Below are positions 42,480-51,395 of a stretch of DNA of 55,137 bases, piece after piece. Source of the DNA: Cyclobacteriaceae bacterium (GTDB taxonomy: Bacteria > Bacteroidota > Bacteroidia > Cytophagales > Cyclobacteriaceae); contig JAGQYK010000002.1 of NCBI GenBank assembly GCA_020436125.1, positions 132,336-187,472 on the forward strand, given 5' to 3'. How positions within the stretch are numbered: the stretch's first letter is position 1; each line of letters begins with the position of its first letter. The position numbers were made by a program, and so were the translations under genes. The notes beneath the pieces are model-generated. The model had not been told where the DNA came from and did not search any database. It was given only the letters and a program-made list of their open reading frames with translations.

Positions 42480-44838
42480 ATTTCAAAACAATAGTGGTTA
42501 TTCCATCGCCTCCTCTTTCAATATGCTCGTGCCCAAAACTCACCACATTTTTATTAAGCTTTAACCGATCTCGAACCACACTCCGCAAAACACCTTCACC
42601 TTTACCGTGCAGTATCCTTAGCCCTCCATGCCCCAACAGCACTGCATCATCCAAAAATTGATCTAAAATCGGAATGATCTCCTCCGCTCGCATGCCACGT
42701 ACATCCAGTGTTGTATTAAAATTGGTTTGTTTAGCGAGTAAATCAACACCAAATGAGCGCCTTGACTTTGCCGCTTTATCTTGTCGGGCGCTACTCTTTA
42801 CAAGTTTCTCTAAGTTAATGGATGAACGCATATCTCCGAACTCAACTACCGCTGACTTTCCCTTTAGCGATACCACCTGCCCAGTTACATCCTGCCCTAC
42901 CATTCTTACATAATCTCCCTCTTCTATCTTTTCACTAACAGACGTAACGATGCGCTCCGCGTTTGGCCTTACATTTTCTTTTAACCCTTCCAGGCTTTGT
43001 CTTACTTTTCTCGTTTCCTTTTTCTCTGCCCTGTTTTCTTTAATATGACGAATGGTTTTTTCTATCTCTCTATTGGTTTGTTGGATGAGCACGGCCGCCT
43101 CCTCCTTGGCCTTATTGATAATTTCTTTCTTTCTGCTTTCCAATTCCTGATTCAACTGATCGTATTTATTCAGCAGCTCCTTATATTTTATTTCTTTGTC
43201 CCTTACCTCTCGTTCTCTTTTGATCAATTCCTGCTTTTCATCGCTCACTTTCTTTATCAGCGTTTCCAAGCCCGTTAAATCTTTACCAATAATGTTTTCA
43301 GCCTCCTTTATAATCCGTCCCAATCCCGTTTTGCGTGCAATCTCCAATGCAAAGGAACTACCAGGTTTTCCTATATCTAGAATAAACCGTGGCTCCAGAT
43401 TTTTACTATCAAATTGCATCGCTGCATTCCTTATGCCCTTGTTATGATCGGCATACAATTTCAAATTATAGTAGTGGGTAGTGGCTACACCCCATACTCC
43501 ATTCTCTACCAAGTTCTTTAAAATGGCCTCAGCAATTCCTCCTCCAAAATTGGGATCTGTTCCCGCTCCCAATTCATCCATCAGTACCAGCGTATTCTCA
43601 TTTGCCCTATCTACGAAATGACGCATATTTCGAAGATGTGAACTATAGGTACTCAAGTCGTTTTCAATGGACTGCTGGTCCCCTATATCCAGAAAAATAT
43701 GATGAAAGACTCCCACATCGGATTTTACATCTAATGGAACAAGCAACCCGCATTGAATCATGTATTGTAGCAGTCCTACCGTTTTAAGACAAACGGATTT
43801 ACCACCGGCATTAGGGCCAGAGACTAACAAAAACCGCTCCTCCGGCTTAAGATCGATGTTCAGAGGTACAACAGGGCTTTTTCCTTTATGACTTAAGAAA
43901 AGAAGCGGATGACGAGCATTGATCCAATTCAGTATAGGTCTACTTACCAGATGTGGTATGTCTCCCTCAATATCAATGGCAAAGCGTATTTTAGCTTGTA
44001 TAAAGTCTAGCTTCCCCAAAAAATCAAAACCCAATTCAATTGCAGGTAAGTGTTCTCGAAGCAATGAGGTAAGCTCACGCAAAATCTTTATCGATTCCCT
44101 TCTCTCTTCTAGTTCCAGGTTTCGTATCTCGTTATTCGCCTCGATCACCTCTGTTGGCTCCATATAGACTGTCTGTCCTGTAGCAGACTCATCCATAATC
44201 ACACCTTTTATCTTTCTCTTGTATTCTGACAAAACAGGAATAACCACTCGTCCATCCCGAATTACAGGAGAACTACCTTCGGGTACCATTCCGTTACCAA
44301 CAGCCTCCCGAAACATTTGATCTACAAGCCTACGGGCTCGACCAGCTTCATCCCTTAATTTTTTGCGTATGCGATTCAGGTCGGGGCTAGCGTTGTCCTT
44401 TAACTTACCCATGTCGTCAATTCTGGAATTGATCGACTGTTTAACTGTAGTCGGTAAATTGACCGGCAAAGACAATTGATACAGGTTTGGATAAGCTGCT
44501 TGCTCTTTATTTAAGAAACTTACACAATCCTCAATCACCTGAATGGATAGTGCTATTTCCCTTAAAGACTCTGCCTCTATAAAACTATCCTCAATCGCTA
44601 TTACAGGATATAATGCAGAGGGGTCATGATATTGCGAAAGCGGAAATGGTATCGCCCTTTCTCTTATACTTTTGAATTCGCTCCCCTGATCAAGGAGTTC
44701 TTTGATCACCTTGTATTCAGTACGAAACCTGATCTTGTCCACCTCAATACGCCCAAGCGCACTAAGGCAATAGCTGTTTAATCGCTGACGGATTTGGTCA
44801 AATCCAAGTTTAATTTCAAAATCGGAGGGGTAAACCAT
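42478..44838 (-). CDS. mutS2: MutS2-type DNA-binding ATPase/endonuclease with Smr domain
   Basis: A 786-residue protein. A helical core leads to the MutS-type ATPase: Walker A GPNAGGKS (about residues 340-347), Walker B-like LVLMDELGAGTDPNFGG (about 413-430), and a long coiled coil (about 515-620). The Smr domain is at the C-terminus (TLDVRGMRAEEIIPILDQF and HGKGEGVLRSVV, about 710-786), the nuclease part in MutS2. It lacks the mismatch-recognition domain of MutS. Bacterial MutS2 is linked to suppression of homologous recombination and, in Bacillus, to ribosome collision rescue. The ATG lies about 17 bases from the stop of the DUF4296 gene. Confidence 0.95.
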   Translation of the reverse strand: MVYPSDFEIKLGFDQIRQRLNSYCLSALGRIEVDKIRFRTEYKVIKELLDQGSEFKSIRERAIPFPLSQYHDPSALYPVIAIEDSFIEAESLREIALSIQVIEDCVSFLNKEQAAYPNLYQLSLPVNLPTTVKQSINSRIDDMGKLKDNASPDLNRIRKKLRDEAGRARRLVDQMFREAVGNGMVPEGSSPVIRDGRVVIPVLSEYKRKIKGVIMDESATGQTVYMEPTEVIEANNEIRNLELEERRESIKILRELTSLLREHLPAIELGFDFLGKLDFIQAKIRFAIDIEGDIPHLVSRPILNWINARHPLLFLSHKGKSPVVPLNIDLKPEERFLLVSGPNAGGKSVCLKTVGLLQYMIQCGLLVPLDVKSDVGVFHHIFLDIGDQQSIENDLSTYSSHLRNMRHFVDRANENTLVLMDELGAGTDPNFGGGIAEAILKNLVENGVWGVATTHYYNLKLYADHNKGIRNAAMQFDSKNLEPRFILDIGKPGSSFALEIARKTGLGRIIKEAENIIGKDLTGLETLIKKVSDEKQELIKREREVRDKEIKYKELLNKYDQLNQELESRKKEIINKAKEEAAVLIQQTNREIEKTIRHIKENRAEKKETRKVRQSLEGLKENVRPNAERIVTSVSEKIEEGDYVRMVGQDVTGQVVSLKGKSAVVEFGDMRSSINLEKLVKSSARQDKAAKSRRSFGVDLLAKQTNFNTTLDVRGMRAEEIIPILDQFLDDAVLLGHGGLRILHGKGEGVLRSVVRDRLKLNKNVVSFGHEHIERGGDGITTIVLK

Positions 44839-44855
44839 AAACCCAAAATTATAAC

Positions 44856-45206
44856 TTACGGTTTATCACTGGCGCGCTGCTCTCTTAGATTAAGTGTATC
44901 CATTACGGCATCTAGTATTTTTTCTAACTCATCCGGGTGCTGAAAGTAATAATTGTAACTTTCATTGAGGGTAGAGTCGGTAATACCTCGGGATGCGATA
45001 ATTGACTCCTCATAAGGATGGAAGAGTTTATTCGCAGAATCCCTGCGGATTCCCGTAAGGGTAACTTTAGCCTCTGCTAGGTACAAATCAACCAGCATCG
45101 TCACCATCTCCTCTTCATTCAACAAATGTGGTGGCTTTTGCTCCTGTTTGCACTGCACAAGTGCTATAAGAACCACAATTGCCAAATACTTCAACCTTCT
45201 CATCAT
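44856..45206 (-). CDS. DUF4296 lipoprotein
   Basis: A 116-residue lipoprotein. The signal sequence MMRRLKYLAIVVLIALVQC ends at a lipobox cysteine (19). The mature part starts PPHLLNEEEMVTMLVDLYLAEA, the DUF4296 pattern, a helical domain of Bacteroidota outer-membrane-associated lipoproteins. Start at ATG 45206 is supported by a perfect -7 box 18 bases upstream; ATG 45203 is equally possible. It lies 17 bases before mutS2 on the same strand, and so may be cotranscribed. No enzymatic motif; function unknown. Confidence 0.82.
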   Translation of the reverse strand: MMRRLKYLAIVVLIALVQCKQEQKPPHLLNEEEMVTMLVDLYLAEAKVTLTGIRRDSANKLFHPYEESIIASRGITDSTLNESYNYYFQHPDELEKILDAVMDTLNLREQRASDKP

Positions 45207-45224
45207 TTCTGTAACACCTTTTGT

Positions 45225-45232
45225 CAAATTTA
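45225..45232 (-). promoter_or_regulatory. -7 promoter box TAAATTTG for the DUF4296 gene
   Basis: Perfect TAnnTTTG on the minus strand, 18 bases before the ATG at 45206. It is one half of a divergent promoter pair. Confidence 0.55.
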
Positions 45233-45277
45233 CCGTTCGATACACTGAAAACGGCTCCAAAATACTCATATTTCAGC

Positions 45278-45285
45278 TATTTTTG
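45278..45285 (+). promoter_or_regulatory. -7 promoter box TATTTTTG for the DUF58 gene
   Basis: Perfect TAnnTTTG on the plus strand, 20 bases before the GTG at 45306. Second half of the divergent pair with 45225-45232. Confidence 0.55.
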
Positions 45286-45305
45286 GGCCACAAAATCGGA
45301 AGCTG

Positions 45306-46184
45306 GTGAAGGACCTAGTCAAAAAGCTAAGGAAATACGAGATTCAAATCAGAAAGGCTATCAATAGCCAGATGCAGGGCGACTTCCATTCCATTTTTAA
45401 GGGATCTGGGTTGGAGTTTGATGATGTGCGTCCCTACCAATACGGAGATGATATCCGCACTATCGACTGGAATGTGTCCGCCAAAGGACATGGCACCTTT
45501 GTAAAAACCTTTAAAGAAGAAAAAGAACAAACTATTTTCTTCATCATGGACGTGAGTGCCTCTCAGGAAATAGGAACCCCAGGCAAAACTAAATTTGATA
45601 TCGGACGGGAAATCTGTGGAGTACTTGCCCTCTCCGGAGTAAAAGAGTCGAGTCAGGTTGGTTTGATTTGCTATTCCGATCAAACTGAAAAGTATATCCG
45701 TCCGAAAAAGGGAATGAGTCAGGCGTATGAAATCATTTCCAATCTGGTGCGATTAGTACCCAAATCATCTAAGACAGATCTTAGCAAGGCCATTGCATTT
45801 GCACTCAATACAATTAAAAGGAGGAGCGTAATAATCATGATTTCGGATTTTATTGATGAATCCTTTTATCCTAATATGCGCTCGTTAGCTAAAAAACATG
45901 ATCTCGTGCTGATTCAAATCAATGATAATAGAGAAACTAATCTACCCAAGTTGGGTATCATACCTGTTCAGGATAAGGAGAGCAAAAAAACATTGTGGGT
46001 AAACACCTCATTTGGTGATTTCCGCAGTCGGATTTACAATCATCACGAAAGCAGAAAAGAAGAACTATCCACATTTAGTAAAAAGCATCAGATCAATTTT
46101 TTAAGCATCAACACCCATGAGGACTTTGTGCCCAAGTTATTGAAGTTGTTTAAAGTGAGAAACAAAACGAAGAAAAGTGCTTGA
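45306..46184 (+). CDS. DUF58/vWA-fold protein of Bat-type cluster
   Basis: A 292-residue cytoplasmic protein with the DUF58 signature GSGLEFDDVRPYQYGDDIR and IDWNVSA (about residues 38-63). The vWA-like core follows (FIMDVSASQEIGT with D-x-S-x-S at about 82-86). In many bacteria, DUF58 proteins are encoded with a MoxR AAA ATPase and the BatA/BatB membrane proteins and act in metal-dependent folding or aerotolerance. It starts with GTG 45306 and overlaps the next gene by eight bases if that uses GTG 46177. No MoxR gene is next to it here, which breaks the usual order. Confidence 0.9.
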   Translation: MKDLVKKLRKYEIQIRKAINSQMQGDFHSIFKGSGLEFDDVRPYQYGDDIRTIDWNVSAKGHGTFVKTFKEEKEQTIFFIMDVSASQEIGTPGKTKFDIGREICGVLALSGVKESSQVGLICYSDQTEKYIRPKKGMSQAYEIISNLVRLVPKSSKTDLSKAIAFALNTIKRRSVIIMISDFIDESFYPNMRSLAKKHDLVLIQINDNRETNLPKLGIIPVQDKESKKTLWVNTSFGDFRSRIYNHHESRKEELSTFSKKHQINFLSINTHEDFVPKLLKLFKVRNKTKKSA

Positions 46185-47082
46185 TCAGGTGAGACTCGGT
46201 TTTTTAGTATTGGCTTTAATTTCTTTTTGTGCACAAGCACAGGAAGTTGAGGTGCGCGGTCGTTTCCGTACAGATAGTATAAAAATTGGCCAGCCATTTC
46301 CTTATTCTCTTTCGGCTACCTACCCCAAAAACACAACTGTACTTTTTCCTGACTCTACCTACTCATTTAGTCCTTTTGAAATCGACCATAAAAAATTCTT
46401 TGCCACCAAAACAACAGGTGATACCAGTTATGATAGCGTTGTCTATTTCATAACATCCTTTGAAATCGACACCATTCAGAGGATAAGCCTTCCAGTGTTT
46501 GTGGTGAATAAAGCAGACTGTACTGCAGTATTCGCAAAAACAGACTCAGTTTTTCTGCAGCAAATGGTGTCAGAAGTACCTGATTCAGTTACTGTAGAGC
46601 AATTGCCTTTAAAGACGAACACAGCCTATCAAGCTGTTAGTTGGTTACTCAATTATCCATTGCTCCTTATCATTGGAGGAGTGATCATTGTGATAATCAT
46701 TGTGACTTGGATAGTCTTTGGAAAGCGCATTAAACAATATTTTATTTTAAAAAGACTTAATAAAGGGTACATCTTATTCAAACAAGAATTCGAAAGTGCT
46801 ATCCATGAATTAGAAAACAGTTATTCCACTCAACGGGCAGAAACAACCCTAAGCATGTGGAAACAATATATGGAGCAACTATTGTCAAGGCCCTACACAA
46901 AGTACACTACCAAGGAGATATTTCAGATGGTGAAAAATGAAAAACTTGCTGGAGCATTGAAACAAATCGACCGGACAATATATAGTGGAAGTCAAACGCT
47001 TGAGTCTGCTCCACTTTATGACCTGAAAGAATACACAGAGCAAAAATTTCACGATAAAGTGCAGGAGGTAAAAAATGGATAA
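46177..47082 (+). CDS. Bat-cluster membrane protein (BatD-like)
   Basis: A 301-residue protein with a signal peptide (about 1-22, ending FCAQAQ), a beta-rich extracytoplasmic domain, one membrane helix (about 162-183, LLLIIGGVIIVIIIVTWIVFG) and a cytoplasmic helical tail. Position between DUF58 and BatA, and this topology, match the BatD-type protein of the cluster. Start uncertain: GTG 46177 overlaps the DUF58 stop by eight bases, GTG 46189 follows it by four and gives the better signal peptide (MRLGFLVLALISF). It runs into batA with an eight-base overlap, and an AGGAGG Shine-Dalgarno lies at 47063-47068. Confidence 0.78.
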   Translation: MLDQVRLGFLVLALISFCAQAQEVEVRGRFRTDSIKIGQPFPYSLSATYPKNTTVLFPDSTYSFSPFEIDHKKFFATKTTGDTSYDSVVYFITSFEIDTIQRISLPVFVVNKADCTAVFAKTDSVFLQQMVSEVPDSVTVEQLPLKTNTAYQAVSWLLNYPLLLIIGGVIIVIIIVTWIVFGKRIKQYFILKRLNKGYILFKQEFESAIHELENSYSTQRAETTLSMWKQYMEQLLSRPYTKYTTKEIFQMVKNEKLAGALKQIDRTIYSGSQTLESAPLYDLKEYTEQKFHDKVQEVKNG

Positions 47083-48118
47083 GTTATTAGAAGCCTGGTA
47101 TTCATTTTCCTGGTTCTACCCCAGCACGCTGAAAGGCTTCGCATGGGCTACACCGCTGTATCTATATCTTCTTTTTCTCGTTCCCCTTCTTTTCATTCTT
47201 AGATGGGTATTCAAATATTTCTTTAATCAAAAACTACCGGTAGCGCTTGTAAAAAGTGATCTCAAAAGTACCCCTGTTACACTGATCCGATTACTTCCGG
47301 ACCTATTATTAGTCCTCATTCTGTCTCTTATCCTAGTTGCATTGGCAAGACCACAAAAAACCAATGAGAAGGTAGAACAATGGACTGAAGGTATCGACAT
47401 TATTCTCGCAATCGACATCTCGCAGTCGATGCAAATCGAAGACTTCACCCCCAATCGTCTGGAAGCAGCTAAGGATGTGGCAAGAGACTTCATTAGTGGT
47501 CGAATTCAAGACCGCATAGGTATTGTAGTATTTTCTGGTGATGCCTTTTCCCTGGCCCCCCTGACTACAGATTATGATTTATTAAATGCCTATCTGGATG
47601 AAATCAGTTTTGACATGATTGAAAATAGGGGAACAGCAATTGGCAGCGCAATGGCTGTTGTGACCAACCGTATGCGCGAGTCCGATTCAAAATCTAAAGT
47701 TTGTATCCTGTTAAGTGATGGAGACAATACAGCCGGTAATATCGACCCAATAACCGCAGCCGAACTGGCAGCAGCCTATGACATAAAAACATATACCATC
47801 GTAGTTGGAAAAGAAGGCTTGGTTCCTTTTGGCAAAGATTATTTTGGACGGCCACACATGGTGGAAAATACGGTTGACGAAACGACCATGCGCAACATTG
47901 CCAAAATTAGTAACGGTGAATTTTTTCGCGTAACCGACAACGAGGCACTCAAAAATGTGTTTGAAAAGATAGATCAGTACGAGAAAGCTGAAATCAAAGA
48001 AACTCGATTCAAAGATACTGCTGACTTTTACTTTGTTTATTTAAGATGGGCAATGGTGTTACTTCTGATTTGGTTACTTCTGAAATCCAGTTTTCTCAGT
48101 AACGTGCTACAAGACTAG
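47075..48118 (+). CDS. batA: BatA-type vWA membrane protein
   Basis: A 347-residue inner membrane protein. Two membrane segments flank the N-terminal basic part (about 28-45 and 68-88) and one closes the C-terminus (about 315-340). Between lies a von Willebrand A domain (about 105-300) with the metal-dependent adhesion site D-I-S-Q-S (near 112-116) and the later T and D loops. BatA proteins belong to the Bacteroides aerotolerance cluster. The ATG is preceded by a genuine AGGAGG, unlike most genes here. BatB normally follows, but the next gene is LysE on the other strand, and the two 3' ends overlap by 12 bases. Confidence 0.88.
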   Translation: MDKLLEAWYSFSWFYPSTLKGFAWATPLYLYLLFLVPLLFILRWVFKYFFNQKLPVALVKSDLKSTPVTLIRLLPDLLLVLILSLILVALARPQKTNEKVEQWTEGIDIILAIDISQSMQIEDFTPNRLEAAKDVARDFISGRIQDRIGIVVFSGDAFSLAPLTTDYDLLNAYLDEISFDMIENRGTAIGSAMAVVTNRMRESDSKSKVCILLSDGDNTAGNIDPITAAELAAAYDIKTYTIVVGKEGLVPFGKDYFGRPHMVENTVDETTMRNIAKISNGEFFRVTDNEALKNVFEKIDQYEKAEIKETRFKDTADFYFVYLRWAMVLLLIWLLLKSSFLSNVLQD

Positions 48119-48745
48119 CTCTCCAGTAAAGGTTTGGGCTATCATAATCAACCTACCCCCGAATACAATAAGCAAAACACCTAAAGTGACATTCATTATA
48201 GTCATGAATCGGGGTGTAACTAAATTTCTAAGTTTATCAGCCAAATAAGCTTTAGCCACATCCGTAATCAATACGGTGCCCAGTAAAGAGACAAGAAAAA
48301 GAATAAGCGTAAACCCACCCGAATATCCAAAGTCAAGAGAGGCGATACTAATTGCGCCTATCCAAAAAATAGGAACCATGGGACTAAGTCCATTAATCAC
48401 AAAGCCCTTAAAAATATATCTAAAAACACCCGTTTCGTTGGCTGCAGCAATTTGACTTCGCACCCCTCTTCTGCTTTTCACTAAGAGGTGATACAGCCCA
48501 AACAAAATCAAGATTGTGCCTCCAACGTAAGCCAAATACATTCTGAACTGACCATCTTCCAGCACCTGTGCCATTCCCAAATAGCAAATGGCCACGTAAA
48601 AAACATCACTTAATGAAACACCAACGGCCACCAGCGCTCCGTTCCAAAAACCTTTCTCAACACTAGTCTGAATAATAGTAAAAAAAACAGGCCCAATAAG
48701 AAGCGCTAGAATTAATCCGAATTTTATTCCATTGAGTACAATCAT
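48107..48745 (-). CDS. LysE/RhtB-type amino acid exporter
   Basis: A 212-residue membrane protein with about six helices (for example 8-28, 40-60, 68-88 and a C-terminal pair), the size and spacing of LysE/RhtB exporters that push amino acids out of the cell by proton antiport. The N-terminal GPVFFTIIQTSVEKGF segment is the characteristic GP-F/I-T element. It overlaps the GH3-family gene by four bases (ATGA), so the two are translated together. A link between a GH3 enzyme that joins acyl acids to amino acids and an amino acid exporter is possible but not shown. Its 3' end overlaps batA by 12 bases. Confidence 0.88.
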   Translation of the reverse strand: MIVLNGIKFGLILALLIGPVFFTIIQTSVEKGFWNGALVAVGVSLSDVFYVAICYLGMAQVLEDGQFRMYLAYVGGTILILFGLYHLLVKSRRGVRSQIAAANETGVFRYIFKGFVINGLSPMVPIFWIGAISIASLDFGYSGGFTLILFLVSLLGTVLITDVAKAYLADKLRNLVTPRFMTIMNVTLGVLLIVFGGRLIMIAQTFTGELVL

Positions 48746-50289
48746 GAGGTTTTATTAGCCTCCAAAAACTCCATCCACTCATCCAATTGTGCGTTTTTAA
48801 GCACGCGAGGAAATTTATTTTGACCACCCGTTTTTCCTTTCGATTCCATCCACTCATAGAATACTTTCACAGGAAATATATCCACCTTCACTTCTTTAAG
48901 AGCAGCACTACGTTCTACGGCATAATCGTCATTGAGCTCTTTTAGCCTATGATCCAATTTATCTCTCAATACTTTTACATCTACTTCATCATTAGTACCA
49001 ATGAACCAATGATGAGCAAAGAGACTGCCATGAGGAACTCCTGCAACGGTGAATTCCTTAATATCAATATTCATTTCATCGGAGACCAATTCAATGGCTT
49101 TGTTCATATTATCCACAGAAAGATGCTCCCCGCACAAACTCAGAAAGTGTTTGGTTCTACCCGTAATAATAATTTCCGATTCTTGAACAGAAACAAATTT
49201 GATTACATCTCCAATTAAATACCTCCAGGCTCCTGAACATGTTGATAATAAAATAGCATATTCTTTGCCTTCCTCTACCTGATCGATAGACAGCGACACA
49301 GCGTCAGGTTTTACTTCACCCGATGAATTAAAGTTTTTATCTTCAAAAGGAATAAACTCATAAAAAATACCATTGTTCAACACGAGCCTCATTGATTTCT
49401 TTTCAGGAAAAGCCTGATAAGCTATAAATCCTTCTGAAGCGAGGTAGGTTTCAATATAGTGAATGGGTTTACCCAACAATTTGGAAAATCCCTTTTTGTA
49501 AGGATCAAATGAAACTCCCCCATGCACATATACACTAAGATTAGGCCATATCTCATGGATATGCTTCACCTTATAGTGGTCAATTATTTTCTCTAACAAA
49601 ATTTGAATCCAGGCTGGAACCCCTACGATTATTCCTATATCCCATTCATAGGCAGTCTTTACAATATCTTCCAACTTGGCATCCCAACTTCTTGTCTTTG
49701 CTATTTTTTTACCAGGCTTATAAAAATGCTGAAACCAGAAGGGAAGCCTTGCTGCCTGAATGCCACTCAGGTCTCCTTCAAAATAGCTACCCTTTCGATT
49801 AAGATGAGTACTCCCACCTATCATCAATATACCTGCGCCAAAGAAATCATCAGGTAATTCATACTTTGATAAAGTGAGTATCTGGCGAATACTTGTTTTC
49901 TGAATCGCCTTGGTCATCTCCTTTGTGACAGGGATATATTTCGAAGATGATTCGGAAGTACCAGAGCTTAATGCAAAATATTTGATCCTACCAGGCCAGC
50001 ATATATTCTTAGCTCCTTTAAGGGATAGATGCCACCAATCCTGATGAATTTTATTGTAATCGTGGATGGGCACCACAGTACTGAATGAATTGTAAAATTC
50101 CTTATCCTCCGTTCTGAAGTGTTTGAGGATGTTCTGAAACCCGTAGTATTTTCCAAATTCGGTTTGGCTGGCCGTTATCAGAAGGTGTTTTAATTCCTGC
50201 TTTTGCAGTTCGGCCGGAGAGGAGTACTCCTGCTCCAAATTTTCACGAAGTTTTATGCCTTTTTTTAGTAACGTGCCTAATATCGCCAT
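48742..50289 (-). CDS. GH3-family acyl-acid amido synthetase
   Basis: A 515-residue adenylating enzyme of the ANL superfamily, GH3 type. The ATP/AMP motif is ALSSGTSESSSKYIPVT (about residues 106-122), followed by motifs around GGSTHLNR and the adenylate-binding YLASEGFIAYQ and GDVIKF. Plant GH3 enzymes join auxin, jasmonate or benzoate to amino acids; bacterial members are mostly uncharacterised. Start at ATG 50289, supported by a -7 box 39 bases upstream; the TTG at 50331 lies inside that box. An AGCCC/GGGCT stem (50312-50326) lies in its leader. It leads a two-gene operon with the LysE exporter. Confidence 0.9.
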   Translation of the reverse strand: MAILGTLLKKGIKLRENLEQEYSSPAELQKQELKHLLITASQTEFGKYYGFQNILKHFRTEDKEFYNSFSTVVPIHDYNKIHQDWWHLSLKGAKNICWPGRIKYFALSSGTSESSSKYIPVTKEMTKAIQKTSIRQILTLSKYELPDDFFGAGILMIGGSTHLNRKGSYFEGDLSGIQAARLPFWFQHFYKPGKKIAKTRSWDAKLEDIVKTAYEWDIGIIVGVPAWIQILLEKIIDHYKVKHIHEIWPNLSVYVHGGVSFDPYKKGFSKLLGKPIHYIETYLASEGFIAYQAFPEKKSMRLVLNNGIFYEFIPFEDKNFNSSGEVKPDAVSLSIDQVEEGKEYAILLSTCSGAWRYLIGDVIKFVSVQESEIIITGRTKHFLSLCGEHLSVDNMNKAIELVSDEMNIDIKEFTVAGVPHGSLFAHHWFIGTNDEVDVKVLRDKLDHRLKELNDDYAVERSAALKEVKVDIFPVKVFYEWMESKGKTGGQNKFPRVLKNAQLDEWMEFLEANKTS

Positions 50290-50328
50290 ATTATTGCATT
50301 CGGGTTCGTTTAGCCCTCTATGGGCTGG

Positions 50329-50336
50329 CAAAGTTA
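50329..50336 (-). promoter_or_regulatory. -7 promoter box TAACTTTG for the GH3-LysE operon
   Basis: Perfect TAnnTTTG on the minus strand, 39 bases before the ATG at 50289. It lies in the gap between the GH3 gene and the divergent YggS-type gene. Confidence 0.5.
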
Positions 50337-50340
50337 TAAA

Positions 50341-51009
50341 ATGAGCATTAAAAATAACATAAACTTACTGCAGCGGGAGCTCAGCGATAAGAAGTGCAAA
50401 TTGATCGCTGTGAGCAAAACACAGCCGATTGAAAAGATTATGGAAGCTTACAGTGCTGGCCAGCGCTTATTCGGTGAGAATAAGGTGAAAGAGCTGGAGA
50501 GTAAATGGAACAACCTCCCTAAGGATATTGAATGGCACATGATTGGCCATCTGCAAACCAATAAAGTAAAATACATTGCCCCATTTGTTTCATTGATTCA
50601 TTCCGTTGATAGCCAGAAATTGCTTGAGGAGATTAATAAACAAGGTAACAAAGCCAACCGCGTAATCCCGTGCCTGCTTCAAGTTCATATTGCCAGTGAA
50701 GACAGTAAGTTCGGATTGAAGTATGATGAATTGTTGACCCTGCTAGAAACAGTGAATGATTACCCTTTTGTGAAAGTAACAGGCCTTATGGGAATGGCTA
50801 CACTCACCGAAGATGAATCCATCATCAGAAAGGAATTTGCTCAGCTCAAACAATATTTTGATGATTTGAAAAGCAAAAAATTCAGTAAGAATATTGAGAT
50901 GAAAGAACTTTCCATGGGTATGAGTGCTGACTATGGTATTGCTGTAGAGCTTGGAAGCACTATGGTCCGTGTGGGCACAGCCCTATTTGGTGATCGCATT
51001 AAAAAATGA
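50341..51009 (+). CDS. YggS-type pyridoxal phosphate homeostasis protein
   Basis: A 222-residue PLP-binding protein without known catalysis. The PLP Schiff-base lysine is K26 in LIAVSKTQP, then FGENKVKELESKW (about 43-55), GHLQTNK (68-74), and LSMGMSADY near the C-terminus bind PLP phosphate. In E. coli, YggS (PLPHP) keeps PLP and amino acid balance. Start at ATG 50341; TTG 50320 would add seven residues not expected in the family. It overlaps the DUF423 gene by four bases (ATGA). Confidence 0.93.
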   Translation: MSIKNNINLLQRELSDKKCKLIAVSKTQPIEKIMEAYSAGQRLFGENKVKELESKWNNLPKDIEWHMIGHLQTNKVKYIAPFVSLIHSVDSQKLLEEINKQGNKANRVIPCLLQVHIASEDSKFGLKYDELLTLLETVNDYPFVKVTGLMGMATLTEDESIIRKEFAQLKQYFDDLKSKKFSKNIEMKELSMGMSADYGIAVELGSTMVRVGTALFGDRIKK

Positions 51010-51380
51010 CTCTTCAAAAAAAACTCATCTTTATTGGAGCATTATTGGGCGGACTTTCAGTAGCCCTGGGAGCGTTTGGGGCACATGCACTCAAGCAGAT
51101 ACTCTCAGCACATGGTAGAACGGACACTTATGAATTGGCAGTGAGATACCAATTTTATCACACGCTCGCCTTATTGATAATGGCCGCGCTGATAGATAAA
51201 TTGAATGAAAGTAAGGCATCGTGGGCAGCCTTCCTTATGACTTCTGGAACGATCGTCTTTAGTGGAAGCCTTTATATCCTTGCGCTTAGCGGAAAGACCA
51301 TTTGGGGTGCAGTAACACCTATAGGAGGTGTATTGCTCATTGCCGGATGGTTAATGTTTTTGCTTAGTGCCAAAAAATAA
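51006..51380 (+). CDS. DUF423 small membrane protein
   Basis: A 124-residue protein of the DUF423 (YwdK/YgdD) family with four hydrophobic segments (about 8-26, 44-64, 72-90 and 100-119) and the GAFGAHALK motif (about 22-30) near the first helix. Related bacterial proteins are of unknown function. Translationally coupled to the YggS-type gene by an ATGA overlap, which in this compact genome need not mean functional coupling. Confidence 0.9.
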   Translation: MTLQKKLIFIGALLGGLSVALGAFGAHALKQILSAHGRTDTYELAVRYQFYHTLALLIMAALIDKLNESKASWAAFLMTSGTIVFSGSLYILALSGKTIWGAVTPIGGVLLIAGWLMFLLSAKK

Positions 51381-51395
51381 ATCAACTATTATTTT

